Assembly (NCBI RefSeq): GCF_014207255.1
Contig: NZ_JACHCZ010000010.1
Location: 41,216-105,215, forward strand
From: Pseudomonas sp. JAI120
GTDB taxonomy: Bacteria; Pseudomonadota; Gammaproteobacteria; Pseudomonadales; Pseudomonadaceae
Length of the DNA stretch: 64,000 bases
Direction: 5' to 3'
The notes beneath the pieces were generated by a model, which searched no databases, had not been told where the DNA came from, and saw only the letters and a program-made list of their open reading frames with translations. The translations under genes were made by a program, and so were the position numbers. Of the stretch, positions 42,334 through 50,120 are shown in pieces (the first letter of the stretch is position 1; every line of letters begins with the position of its first letter).

Positions 42334-43032
42334 ATGAGTAAAAAAGCCGTTATGGTGTTCAGTGGCGGTCAGGATTCGACGACCTGTCTGATCCAGGCGC
42401 TGCCGCTGTATGACGAAGTGCACTGCATCACCTTCGATTACGGTCAGCGTCATGTGGCGGAAATCGAAGTCGCCCAGCAACTGGCCAAGCAACTGGGGGC
42501 CACCGTTCACAAAGTGATGGACGTGTCCCTGCTCAACGAACTGGCGATCAGCAGCCTCACCCGCGACAACATCCCGGTGCCGACCGTGAACAGCTCCGGC
42601 GAAAGCCTGCCGAGCACCTTCGTGCCGGGCCGCAATATTCTGTTTTTAACCCTGGCGGCTATCTACGCGTATCAGGTTAAGGCCGAGACGGTGATCACCG
42701 GCGTGTGTGAAACCGACTTCTCCGGCTACCCCGATTGCCGTGATGAGTTCGTCAAAGCCTTGAACCAGGCCCTCAAGCTGGGCATGGAGTACGACGTGCG
42801 CCTGGAAACCCCGTTGATGTGGCTGAACAAGGCTGAGACCTGGGCACTGGCGGATTACCACCAGCAACTGGACCTGGTCCGCGAGCAGACCCTGACCTGC
42901 TACAACGGCGTTATCGGCACCGGCTGTGGCGAATGTGATGCCTGCAACCTGCGTGCACGTGGCTTGAATGACTACCTGCAGAACAAAGCAGCGGTCATGC
43001 AGGGCCTGAAGCGGAAGTTACAGCTGAACTAA
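42334..43032 (+). CDS. queC: 7-cyano-7-deazaguanine synthase
   Basis: 232-residue enzyme making preQ0 from 7-carboxy-7-deazaguanine, ammonia and ATP, for queuosine in tRNA. The ATP-pyrophosphatase loop is VMVFSGGQDSTTCL. The zinc site is the cysteine cluster GTGCGECDACNLR with an earlier Cys in LTCYNG. The ATG at 42334 has GGAAG upstream; a GTG one codon earlier is possible. Flanked by terminators on both sides, so single-gene transcription. Confidence 0.96.
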   Translation: MSKKAVMVFSGGQDSTTCLIQALPLYDEVHCITFDYGQRHVAEIEVAQQLAKQLGATVHKVMDVSLLNELAISSLTRDNIPVPTVNSSGESLPSTFVPGRNILFLTLAAIYAYQVKAETVITGVCETDFSGYPDCRDEFVKALNQALKLGMEYDVRLETPLMWLNKAETWALADYHQQLDLVREQTLTCYNGVIGTGCGECDACNLRARGLNDYLQNKAAVMQGLKRKLQLN

Positions 43033-43055
43033 CCCCAATACGTAGCAGGCACCAG

Positions 43056-43093
43056 AAAAAGCCCCGTCTTCGCAAGTCGTACGGGGCTTTTTC
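43056..43093 (+). terminator. Intrinsic terminator after queC
   Basis: AAAAAGCCCCGTCTTCG and the complementary ACGGGGCTTTTTC, 23 bases after queC, with A and T runs on both sides of the stem. Confidence 0.88.
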
Positions 43094-43187
43094 ATGGCGG
43101 CTCGGTTAAATCATTCGTTCCTTGTCTCGTCATACCCTTCTATACGAGCTGTGCGAATCCATCACCCGCCTACAAGGAGTAGTCACC

Positions 43188-44270
43188 ATGGTCAGCGTTA
43201 GTCGTCGGTCCCTTCTCGCCCTGGGCGCCGCCCTGCCTTTGCTCGGGCGCCTGGATTGGGCGGTCGCCGCGCCCGCGCCGGCCAACGCTGACAAGGTACT
43301 GCTCAACTACAACGAAAGCCCCTACGGGCCTTCGACGGCGGCCCGCGAAGCGATGCAGCGCGGCATCGCGACAGCCGGGCGGTATCCGTACAAACACATG
43401 TACGCCTTGGCCGGCTTGTTTGCCCAGCAGCACGGGATTGCCGAAGAGCAGGTGGCGGTGTTCGCCGGCTCCATGGCCGCACTGCGCTACGCGGTGCTGG
43501 CGTTCACCAGCGAAACTCGCGGCCTGGTGATGGCCACGCCGTCCTACGAAGTACCGCGCCAGGCCGCCGAGTCCGGTAAGGCGCCGGTGCGCGAAGTGGG
43601 CCTTAATGCCGACCACGCCCATGACGTCCCCGCCATGCTCGCCGCCGATCCCCAGGCGGGGATGCTCTATGTATGCAATCCCAACAATCCGACTGGCACC
43701 ATCACCTCCACTGAGGCTATTCGCCAGGCGCTGACGAACAAACCCAAGGGCAGCGTATTGGTGGTGGACGAGGCCTACATCGACTTTGCCGACACCCCAA
43801 GCGTGGTGAGCTGGGTCAAGGAGCATGACGACCTGTTGGTATTGCGCACCTTCTCGAAAATCTACGGCATGGCCGGCGCCCGTCTGGGCCTGGCGATCGG
43901 CCACCCGGCGCTGCTGGTACGGCTGGCGGTGTTCGGCGGTGACAATGTGCCGGCAGGTTCATCCTTGCTCGGCGGACTCGCCAGCCTGGAAGATGTGAAG
44001 CTGCTGCCACAACGCAAGGCGCTCAATGCCCAGTTGCGCGATGAAACAATCACCTGGCTCAAGGGCCGTGGCTTCACCTGCACGGCCTCCCAGGCCAACT
44101 GCTTCATGATCGACGTGAAGCAACCGGCCGAGCAGGTCATCGAGAAACTTGCCACGCAAGGCGTACTGATCGGGCGGGTGTGGAAAAGCTGGCCGCAGTG
44201 GGTGCGCGTGACGGTGGGTAGCAAGCGGGAGATGGAGCGGTTTCGCGAGGTGTTTGCGGCGACGGTCTAG
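43188..44270 (+). CDS. PLP-dependent class I/II aminotransferase with a twin-arginine-type signal
   Basis: 360-residue enzyme most like histidinol-phosphate aminotransferases. NPNNPTG (164-170), Asp and Tyr in VVDEAYIDF, and the PLP lysine Lys224 in RTFSKIYGMAGARLG are all intact. The N-terminus VSRRSLLALGAALPLLGRL is a Tat-like signal (SRRSLL), then WAVAAPAPANA as cleavage region. Since PLP enzymes fold with cofactor in the cytoplasm, Tat export makes sense. AAGGAG at 43173 supports the start at 43188. It is not near his or tyrosine genes, so the substrate is unknown. Confidence 0.88.
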   Translation: MVSVSRRSLLALGAALPLLGRLDWAVAAPAPANADKVLLNYNESPYGPSTAAREAMQRGIATAGRYPYKHMYALAGLFAQQHGIAEEQVAVFAGSMAALRYAVLAFTSETRGLVMATPSYEVPRQAAESGKAPVREVGLNADHAHDVPAMLAADPQAGMLYVCNPNNPTGTITSTEAIRQALTNKPKGSVLVVDEAYIDFADTPSVVSWVKEHDDLLVLRTFSKIYGMAGARLGLAIGHPALLVRLAVFGGDNVPAGSSLLGGLASLEDVKLLPQRKALNAQLRDETITWLKGRGFTCTASQANCFMIDVKQPAEQVIEKLATQGVLIGRVWKSWPQWVRVTVGSKREMERFREVFAATV

Positions 44271-44275
44271 CGCCG

Positions 44276-44304
44276 ATGTGGGAGGGGATTGCTCCCTCCC
44301 GCAT
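44276..44304. repeat. REP-like palindrome
   Basis: ATGTGGGAGGGGATTGCTCC followed by CTCCCGCAT, just after the aminotransferase stop. Diverged member of the 28433 family (ATTGCT replacing CTTGCC at the centre). Confidence 0.75.
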
Positions 44305-44318
44305 TCAGTTCAGTGGTA

Positions 44319-45035
44319 TCACTGTTGCGCGATGCTGTAACCCTCAAACGCCGTCTGCTGTTGCAGCGCAGTAATCACGCTCTTGCGGCTCAGCGGCTGC
44401 TCAACGCCGGCGTTATCCACAAAGCTTTCAACCTCCAGCTCGGCTTCATCGCCTTCGCCTACAAAGCTGAAACCCAGGAATTCGAACGCCTCACGGTCGA
44501 CGTTTAACCGCGAGCGTGGCGTGCGCAGCGGCAGGGTGACGCTGATGCCGTCCTTGCTGATCACAAACACTTCGGCTTCTTTCTTGGGGCGAGCAGCCTT
44601 GCCTTTGCCGGCGCTTGGGTTGCTGATGGCCTGGTGAGACTGGTTCAGCACTTTGAGGGCCAGCCCGTAGACCAGCTCCTGAAACTGCGGATCATCCTTG
44701 AAGCTCGACAGGATGCGGCTGATGGAGAACTTGCTGCTCAGGTCTTCAAGGGCGATGTTGTCAGCGGCTTCGGCGTCCTTGAGCTGCTTGAGCTGGCCCA
44801 TCAGGTCGTAGGCCTTGTCGTCGTCGAAGGCGTCGTGGGCCTGGCGGATGGCGACGCGCAGTTCGCGGATCTGGTCGCTTTCCTTGGAGGTGTGAAAGGC
44901 GTCCAGCACCATCTCGCTGATGATCTTGGCGGCTGGCACATGCTGTGAAAGATTGATGGCGTTTTCGTATTCAGCTTTGGCGTGCAAGGCGACTACGGAT
45001 TCTTCGGCGGATTGTTCGGTGTAAGAATCGGACAT
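44319..45035 (-). CDS. Conserved protein of unknown function
   Basis: 238-residue soluble protein I do not recognise. The N-terminal 120 residues are acidic and helical (IRELRVAIRQAHDAFDDDKA). A basic linker follows (PSAGKGKAARPKKEAEVF, about 142-158), then a compact C-terminal domain (ISVTLPLRTPRSRLNVDREA, FEFLGFSFVGEG). The layout of a helical acidic part, a basic AT-hook-like linker and a small domain could suit a nucleic-acid-associated protein, but that is a guess. A single minus-strand gene with no operon partner; the class III aminotransferase gene lies 130 bases upstream on the same strand. Confidence 0.7.
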   Translation of the reverse strand: MSDSYTEQSAEESVVALHAKAEYENAINLSQHVPAAKIISEMVLDAFHTSKESDQIRELRVAIRQAHDAFDDDKAYDLMGQLKQLKDAEAADNIALEDLSSKFSISRILSSFKDDPQFQELVYGLALKVLNQSHQAISNPSAGKGKAARPKKEAEVFVISKDGISVTLPLRTPRSRLNVDREAFEFLGFSFVGEGDEAELEVESFVDNAGVEQPLSRKSVITALQQQTAFEGYSIAQQ

Positions 45036-45165
45036 TGAAATTTCACTACTTCAGTAAACGGGAGACAAAAAAGCGTCGCGCATTTTCAGCGGGGAGGGAG
45101 GTCAGGTCAAGGCAGCACAATGCCCTTATCGCGGAGCAAGGCTGCCGACCGGCGGAGGCGGGTGG

Positions 45166-46416
45166 TTAAACCAACTGCTTGAGGCACGCCTGGAGAATAT
45201 CCAGTCCTTCTTCCATTACCGCAGCCTCAATGGTCAGCGGTGCCAACAGGCGGATGATGTGCCGCGACTTGCCGCTGGGCATCAACAGCAACCCGGCGTC
45301 TCGCGCCAGGCTCAGCAATTGGGTCAGTTGCCGGGGCGCGGGCGTGCCGTCGGCGTTGGTCAGTTCGATGCCGCGCATGGCACCGACGCCGGTCAGGCGG
45401 CCCAGGTACGGCGACAGGTGCTGCGAACGCCAGGCTTCATAGCGGCCGACGATCGCTGCTTCCTGCCGCGAGCCCCAGGCCTGCAAATGTTCATCGGTCA
45501 TTGCATCGAGGGTGGCCAGCGCCGCTGCGCAGGCGATGGGGTTGCCGGAGTACGTCCCGCCCAACCCGCCTTTGGGCAGGTTATCCATCAATGCCTTGCG
45601 CCCGACCACCGCACCCAGCGGTACGCCGCCGGCGATGCTTTTGCCCAGCAGGATCAAATCCGGTTCGATGCCCAGGCGTGAGAAGGCGAAACGCTGGCCG
45701 GTGCGACCGAAGCCGGATTGGATTTCATCGGCAATCAGCAGAATGTTTTTCTCATCGCACAAGCGCCGCAACGCCTGGGCGAACTCGATATCCAAGGCGA
45801 GGAAACCGGCTTCGCCCTGCACCGGCTCGATGATGAAACAGGCGACGTCATTGACGTCGATTTCCACGCTGAACAGGCGGTCCATGGCTTTCAGCGCTTC
45901 AGCGCAGCTCACGCCGTTATCGGCGCTGGGGTAGGGCAGGTGATACACCGGGCCGGGCAGTACGCCAACCTTTTGTTTGTAGGGCGCCACCTTGCCATTG
46001 AGGTTGAGGGTGGCCAGGGTGCGGCCGTGGAAGGCACCGTCAAAGGCGATCACTGCCGTGCGGCCGGTGGCGCCGCGGACGATCTTCAAGGCATTTTCTG
46101 CAGCTTCTGCGCCGCTGTTGGTAAGCATGCCGCTGACGGGGTAGTCCACCGGGATAAACCTGGTCAGGCGATCCATCAGTTCGATGTAGGGTGTGTGGGG
46201 CGCCGCGTTGAATGCATAGTGGGTCAACTTCGTCGCCTGCTCACTAATCGCCGCCACCACACCCGGGTGGCAATGGCCAAGGTTGAGCACGCCGATCCCG
46301 CCGACAAAATCGATATAGCGTTTGCCCGTGGTGTCCCATACCTCGGCGTTCCTGCCATGGCTGAGGCTGATGGGATGAACGATGGAAATCGACTGGCTGA
46401 TGGTTTCGCGGCTCAT
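45166..46416 (-). CDS. Class III aminotransferase (4-aminobutyrate/2-aminoadipate type)
   Basis: 416-residue PLP enzyme moving an amino group from an omega- or alpha-amino acid to 2-oxoglutarate. Substrate-side features are NSGAEAAENALKIVRGATG and FDGAFHGRTLATLNLNGK. The PLP aspartate is in LLIADEIQSGFGRTG and the lysine in ILLGKSIAGGVPLGAV. It resembles GabT, but also the P. putida lysine-catabolic 2-aminoadipate transaminase; no gabD or lysine gene is adjacent to decide. AGATTCATGAG-type start at 46416 fits family length. Confidence 0.88.
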   Translation of the reverse strand: MSRETISQSISIVHPISLSHGRNAEVWDTTGKRYIDFVGGIGVLNLGHCHPGVVAAISEQATKLTHYAFNAAPHTPYIELMDRLTRFIPVDYPVSGMLTNSGAEAAENALKIVRGATGRTAVIAFDGAFHGRTLATLNLNGKVAPYKQKVGVLPGPVYHLPYPSADNGVSCAEALKAMDRLFSVEIDVNDVACFIIEPVQGEAGFLALDIEFAQALRRLCDEKNILLIADEIQSGFGRTGQRFAFSRLGIEPDLILLGKSIAGGVPLGAVVGRKALMDNLPKGGLGGTYSGNPIACAAALATLDAMTDEHLQAWGSRQEAAIVGRYEAWRSQHLSPYLGRLTGVGAMRGIELTNADGTPAPRQLTQLLSLARDAGLLLMPSGKSRHIIRLLAPLTIEAAVMEEGLDILQACLKQLV

Positions 46417-46521
46417 GAATCTCGGACTCGGCAGTGGCGGGCGTGTTTTTATCTAAGCCGTGGACCAGGCCCTGCCGCAAACGAAATAAAGTCGCCGGGT
46501 CATTCCAAATCGGAAGGAGCT

Positions 46522-46547
46522 GTTGCCAAAAGCTCGTTTTTGGCAAC
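46522..46547. terminator. Inverted repeat, possible terminator of the diguanylate cyclase gene
   Basis: GTTGCCAAAAGCTCG TTTTTGGCAAC: ten-base arms lying 19 bases beyond the cyclase stop on the minus strand. The following minus-strand sequence has no T run, so termination efficiency is doubtful; it could instead be an operator for the aminotransferase gene. Confidence 0.4.
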
Positions 46548-46565
46548 GTCGTAGCCCCGTCGATG

Positions 46566-47579
46566 CTACGTCGACACCCCATCCTTGCCCGCCGCCTTCG
46601 CGCGATACAGCGCCTGATCGGCACGTGCCATAAGGGCGGCGGGGGACTCATTCATACGGCGCTCGGCCACACCCAGGCTCAGGGTGACGTGGAGGTTGCT
46701 GCGCGTCGGAATCTTGCGCATCGTCTGGCAGATGTTTTCGGCCAGTGCCGTGGCGGTTTCCAGCGAGCTTTTGGGCAGCACCACCATGAACTCATCGCCT
46801 CCCCAGCGGGCCAGCAGGTCGCCTTGGCGAAGGCAGCTTTCCAGGCATTCCACTACCTGCAAAAGGGTTTGGTCGCCCACGCCGTGACCATGCTGGTCAT
46901 TGATCGGCTTGAAGTCATCGATATCCATCGCGATCAATGCCAGTGGCAGGCGAAAACGCTGGGCGCGGTCGCACTCTTCCAACAGGACTTTTTCCAGGCG
47001 GTAGCGGTTGGCAACGAGGGTCAATGCATCCCGTTCGGCCAGGGAGCGGTTTTCGTCCAACTGCAATTGCAACTGCTGATTGACCCGTGACAACTCGCGC
47101 GTGCGCTCGGCCACCAGCGCCTCAAGGGATTGGTTGCGCCGCTCCAACTGTTCGACGGAGCACTTGCGTGTATGAATATCGCGATGGGCGCCCACCATCC
47201 GCGCCACCGAGCCGTCGGGGTTGCGCGCAATCACGTAGCCCCGGTCTTCGATCCACAGGTAACTGCCATCTTTTTTGCGGCAACGGTATTCGATTTGATA
47301 ATGGGGGGCGCGACGGTTGATGTAGTCATCGAACAGCGTCATCACCTGGGGATAATCTTCCGGGTGGATGACGTTCTCCCAGGTGAACACGCTGTTTTCC
47401 AGGGAGTGGCGGGGGTAGCCCAGCATTTCGTACCAGCCTGGGTTGCGGTAGACGAACCCGGTATTGGCGTTCCAGTCCCAGATTCCGTCGCTGACCAGCT
47501 CCAGCACGGTATGCAGCATGTCGGCGTTGAGGTGAGAGAAATCACTCTTCAGGTTGCCGTCGTCGGAGGTATCGTCCAT
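46566..47579 (-). CDS. PAS-GGDEF diguanylate cyclase
   Basis: 337-residue c-di-GMP synthase. A PAS fold (about 25-140; NPGWYEMLGYPRHSLENSVF, DGSYLWIEDRGYVIARNPDG) is linked by a coiled coil (140-185) to a GGDEF domain. The active motif is intact, RWGGDEF (GGDEF at 260-264), and an inhibitory RxxD site (RQGD, 251-254) is at the correct five-residue spacing, so product inhibition is expected. No membrane segment or signal peptide. The start at 47579 has AAGGAG. The PAS ligand is unknown. Confidence 0.93.
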   Translation of the reverse strand: MDDTSDDGNLKSDFSHLNADMLHTVLELVSDGIWDWNANTGFVYRNPGWYEMLGYPRHSLENSVFTWENVIHPEDYPQVMTLFDDYINRRAPHYQIEYRCRKKDGSYLWIEDRGYVIARNPDGSVARMVGAHRDIHTRKCSVEQLERRNQSLEALVAERTRELSRVNQQLQLQLDENRSLAERDALTLVANRYRLEKVLLEECDRAQRFRLPLALIAMDIDDFKPINDQHGHGVGDQTLLQVVECLESCLRQGDLLARWGGDEFMVVLPKSSLETATALAENICQTMRKIPTRSNLHVTLSLGVAERRMNESPAALMARADQALYRAKAAGKDGVST

Positions 47580-47715
47580 CTGCGCGCTCCTTGCATGGGC
47601 TGGCGTCCAGGGCCAGCCATATTGATGCCGATACTCCGTGGCTGGGGCTACTGTACAACGGGGCTTGTGCGCTTTGAATAGGGCGGATGGCCGGTTATAG
47701 AGGGGTGGCAATAGG

Positions 47716-49614
47716 CTATTGTTTCGGCGCCATCATCCTCGTCCGAGCTTTCCCATCCGCGTTGTGCTGGTAAATCGTTTCCGGCTGGCCGTGTTCATTG
47801 AAAAACACCTGGCCAATCCCCGCCGAATTCCATAGCCGCTCACCCGCTTCGGCATGCTCCGGAATATGCGGTACTACCTGCATGGTGCGGCGGCGAGTGA
47901 ACCAGTTGAGCGGCGACCGCGGTGAGTACAGCCAGCGGTTGAGGCGGTCGAACCATTCCAGCAATCGCGCTGGGAATTCATTCTTGATGCCGCTGCTGGT
48001 GATCTGCCAGATCCTGGGGCCGGCGTTGCGATGGCGGATCAGCACTTCATAGACGAACGAGTAGTGCACGTCGCCCGAGAGGATCACGTAGTTACCAGGT
48101 GTACGCGAGTGTCGGAAGATGTTGAGGATCACCTGGGCCGCGCCGCGATGGGCCATCCAGTTTTCCGCGTCCACCAGCAAGGGGTGGCCGCACCAACTGA
48201 AGATTTTCTGCACGGTCTCGATCAGCTTGACGCCAAAGATCGGCGCGGGGGAGACGATGATGGCCGAGGGGTGGTCGAGCAGTTCCTGTTGCAGTTCGCT
48301 CAAGGCTTCCCAGTCCAGCAGGCCGGACGGTTGCTTTAGGGTGAATTCGCTGCGCCAGCGCCGGGTGCGGGTGTCGAGCACCACCATGGCCGGGGTGGTG
48401 GGCAGCACATAGTGCCACTGCTGGAACTTCAGCAGCGCCGCGAGTAAATCATCCTGTGCCTGGGCGTCCAGGTGATTGTTCTGCGCCTGGGTGGCCAGTG
48501 CCTGGGTGTGGCCCACCAACTCATCAAAGGCGTCCGGGTTATTACCCCAACCCTGGCACAACAGGTACGCAAGCAGGGCGTTACCGATGATGCGTGTGGA
48601 GAACGGATGGCCGTAGGCGGTTTCTTCCCATTGCGCGCTGAGGTTCCAGTCGTCGGTAATGTCGTGATCGTCGAAGATCATCAACGTGGACAGATGGGCG
48701 AATACCCGCGCTACGCCCGGCAAGCCATCGCGAAATTTATCCACCTGCACCTGTTCGCGGGCATAGCGCGCAGCTTCATCGGCGTTCAGTTGCGGTGGCT
48801 GTAGGGTGATCAGTGACCAGGGGGTAGGTGACCACACCAGCAGGTACATCGCCATGACCTCGGCGAAGGTCACCAGGTGATTGTCGGCGGTACTGCTGGT
48901 GAAAATCGGCTTTTTCACGCCACCAAAAAAACGTTCGCGCAGGGTCTCATTGCTGTCCAGCGCAGGTAGCAGATCCGCGCGGTTGTAGTAGCTGGCGTGA
49001 TGCCCGTAGAGGCTGGCGCTGTCGTCTACCACGGCGCCTTCCAGGTATTCATCGAACAGGTCCAGACGCGCAATCAGCCCATGGATCGCCCGCAACATCG
49101 GGCCGGCGACATCGTCGGCGTACACCTGGTCGCCGCTCATCATCAGCAAGGCTGGGCGGTCGGCTGGGGTCTGTGCATCGGCCAGCAGGCGATCGAGGCA
49201 GAGCAGGCCTTCGTCGGCCTTGTGGTGAGGTTTACGGCACGAGCCGTGTACCAACTGATGGATATGGCTGTGCAGTACGAAACTTGGGCATCGCGTGTCG
49301 GCGTACAGCAGGTGCGGTGCCCACTCGGCAATGCCGGCATCGTCGACCAGCAGGTCATAGTTGATGACCACGTCCTGTGGCAGCGCCTCGTCCAACCGTA
49401 CATCAATCAGATGGATAAACGCCTGGCGCCCCACTGGCACGATCTGGCACTGGTCCTGGCCCAGGGGTATTTCCAGGCTCCGTTCGGCACAGTGCAGCTT
49501 CAGGGTCAGGGGCAATGCGCGGCTTCCCACCAGCCACAGCACCAGGCGCCGGGGTTCCAGGCGCCGCAGCAGAGGTCCGGCGAGTACGGCAGGCAAGGTG
49601 TCTGGGTGTGGCAT
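47716..49614 (-). CDS. PhoD-like metallophosphatase
   Basis: 632-residue protein of the alkaline phosphatase D superfamily. Metal-binding features are MMSGDQVYADDVAGP, MIFDDHDITDDWNLS and LSGDVHYSFVYEVL. It has no signal peptide and begins MPHPDTLPAVLAGPLLRRLE with a beta-rich front domain (1-120), so it seems to be cytoplasmic unlike secreted PhoD. It is longer than typical PhoD (about 550). Substrate unknown: phosphodiesters are likely. Single-gene unit, with the diguanylate cyclase gene 137 bases downstream on the same strand. Confidence 0.85.
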   Translation of the reverse strand: MPHPDTLPAVLAGPLLRRLEPRRLVLWLVGSRALPLTLKLHCAERSLEIPLGQDQCQIVPVGRQAFIHLIDVRLDEALPQDVVINYDLLVDDAGIAEWAPHLLYADTRCPSFVLHSHIHQLVHGSCRKPHHKADEGLLCLDRLLADAQTPADRPALLMMSGDQVYADDVAGPMLRAIHGLIARLDLFDEYLEGAVVDDSASLYGHHASYYNRADLLPALDSNETLRERFFGGVKKPIFTSSTADNHLVTFAEVMAMYLLVWSPTPWSLITLQPPQLNADEAARYAREQVQVDKFRDGLPGVARVFAHLSTLMIFDDHDITDDWNLSAQWEETAYGHPFSTRIIGNALLAYLLCQGWGNNPDAFDELVGHTQALATQAQNNHLDAQAQDDLLAALLKFQQWHYVLPTTPAMVVLDTRTRRWRSEFTLKQPSGLLDWEALSELQQELLDHPSAIIVSPAPIFGVKLIETVQKIFSWCGHPLLVDAENWMAHRGAAQVILNIFRHSRTPGNYVILSGDVHYSFVYEVLIRHRNAGPRIWQITSSGIKNEFPARLLEWFDRLNRWLYSPRSPLNWFTRRRTMQVVPHIPEHAEAGERLWNSAGIGQVFFNEHGQPETIYQHNADGKARTRMMAPKQ

Positions 49615-49698
49615 GCAGTAAAAGGCTCCGGCCAGGGTTGAACCGGCAAGGTTAGCGCAACGGATGTCAGTGTTTTGTTAAGGCGGGGCGGTCAGTAA

Positions 49699-49730
49699 AG
49701 AAGAAGGGCAGTGTGCTGCCCTTCTTCCTA
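49699..49730 (-). terminator. Terminator of the small gene at 49735
   Basis: Hairpin GAAGAAGGGCAG / TGTG / CTGCCCTTCTTC, five bases beyond the small-gene stop. Minus-strand sequence after the stem starts TTTACTG. The AAGAAG/CTTCTTC arms provide a U-rich end. Confidence 0.7.
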
Positions 49731-49734
49731 CGGT

Positions 49735-49935
49735 TTAGAGCAGGTTTCCTCTGCCCAGGCTGTCCAGGCCGCCACTTCCGGTTCGGCGGTTGCGCGCCGA
49801 ACCGTCGGCTTCTTGAGGCTCCAGTTGCGACTGAGGTGCTTCGATGCTGCGCTTCTTGCGTTGGAGGGTTGCATCATCCTGCGGCGCAGTGGGGTATTGA
49901 GGGGGGAGTTGTACGGCGTTGATGGAGCTGATCAT
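49735..49935 (-). CDS. Small hydrophilic protein, unknown function
   Basis: 66-residue protein (MISSINAVQLPPQYPTAPQD..., ending SLGRGNLL), rich in Pro, Gln, Arg and Ser and probably disordered. It is supported by an AAGGA ribosome site seven bases before the ATG at 49935 and by a hairpin terminator directly after the stop. No membrane segment or known domain. Its real expression is inferred from this tight gene-terminator layout. Confidence 0.6.
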   Translation of the reverse strand: MISSINAVQLPPQYPTAPQDDATLQRKKRSIEAPQSQLEPQEADGSARNRRTGSGGLDSLGRGNLL

Positions 49936-50093
49936 GGACGTGTCCTTCTCTCTATTAGTCGTGGGTTACTTCGCCCCTTGGCGCGAAGTGGCGCCAAACT
50001 TATAGAGCCTGGAGAAGGTGGGCTATAAACGCCCTGCTGCAAGATATGACGGCGGTTGGCAACCGGCTTCAGACGTCTCCCGCCATTTTTGCG

Positions 50094-50111
50094 TGGCGAG
50101 CAGGCTCGCCA
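50094..50111. repeat. Short REP-like palindrome
   Basis: TGGCGAGCAGGCTCGCCA is a perfect arm-and-loop palindrome 10 bases beyond the bphP stop. Resembles TGGCGAGC...GCTCGCCA REP types of Pseudomonas. Confidence 0.65.
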
Positions 50112-50120
50112 CAGGAGCGG

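Noticed and set aside
45166..46416. Assignment as gabT
   Set aside because: The family motif set fits several omega- and alpha-aminotransferases and gabD is not adjacent, so the symbol is withheld.
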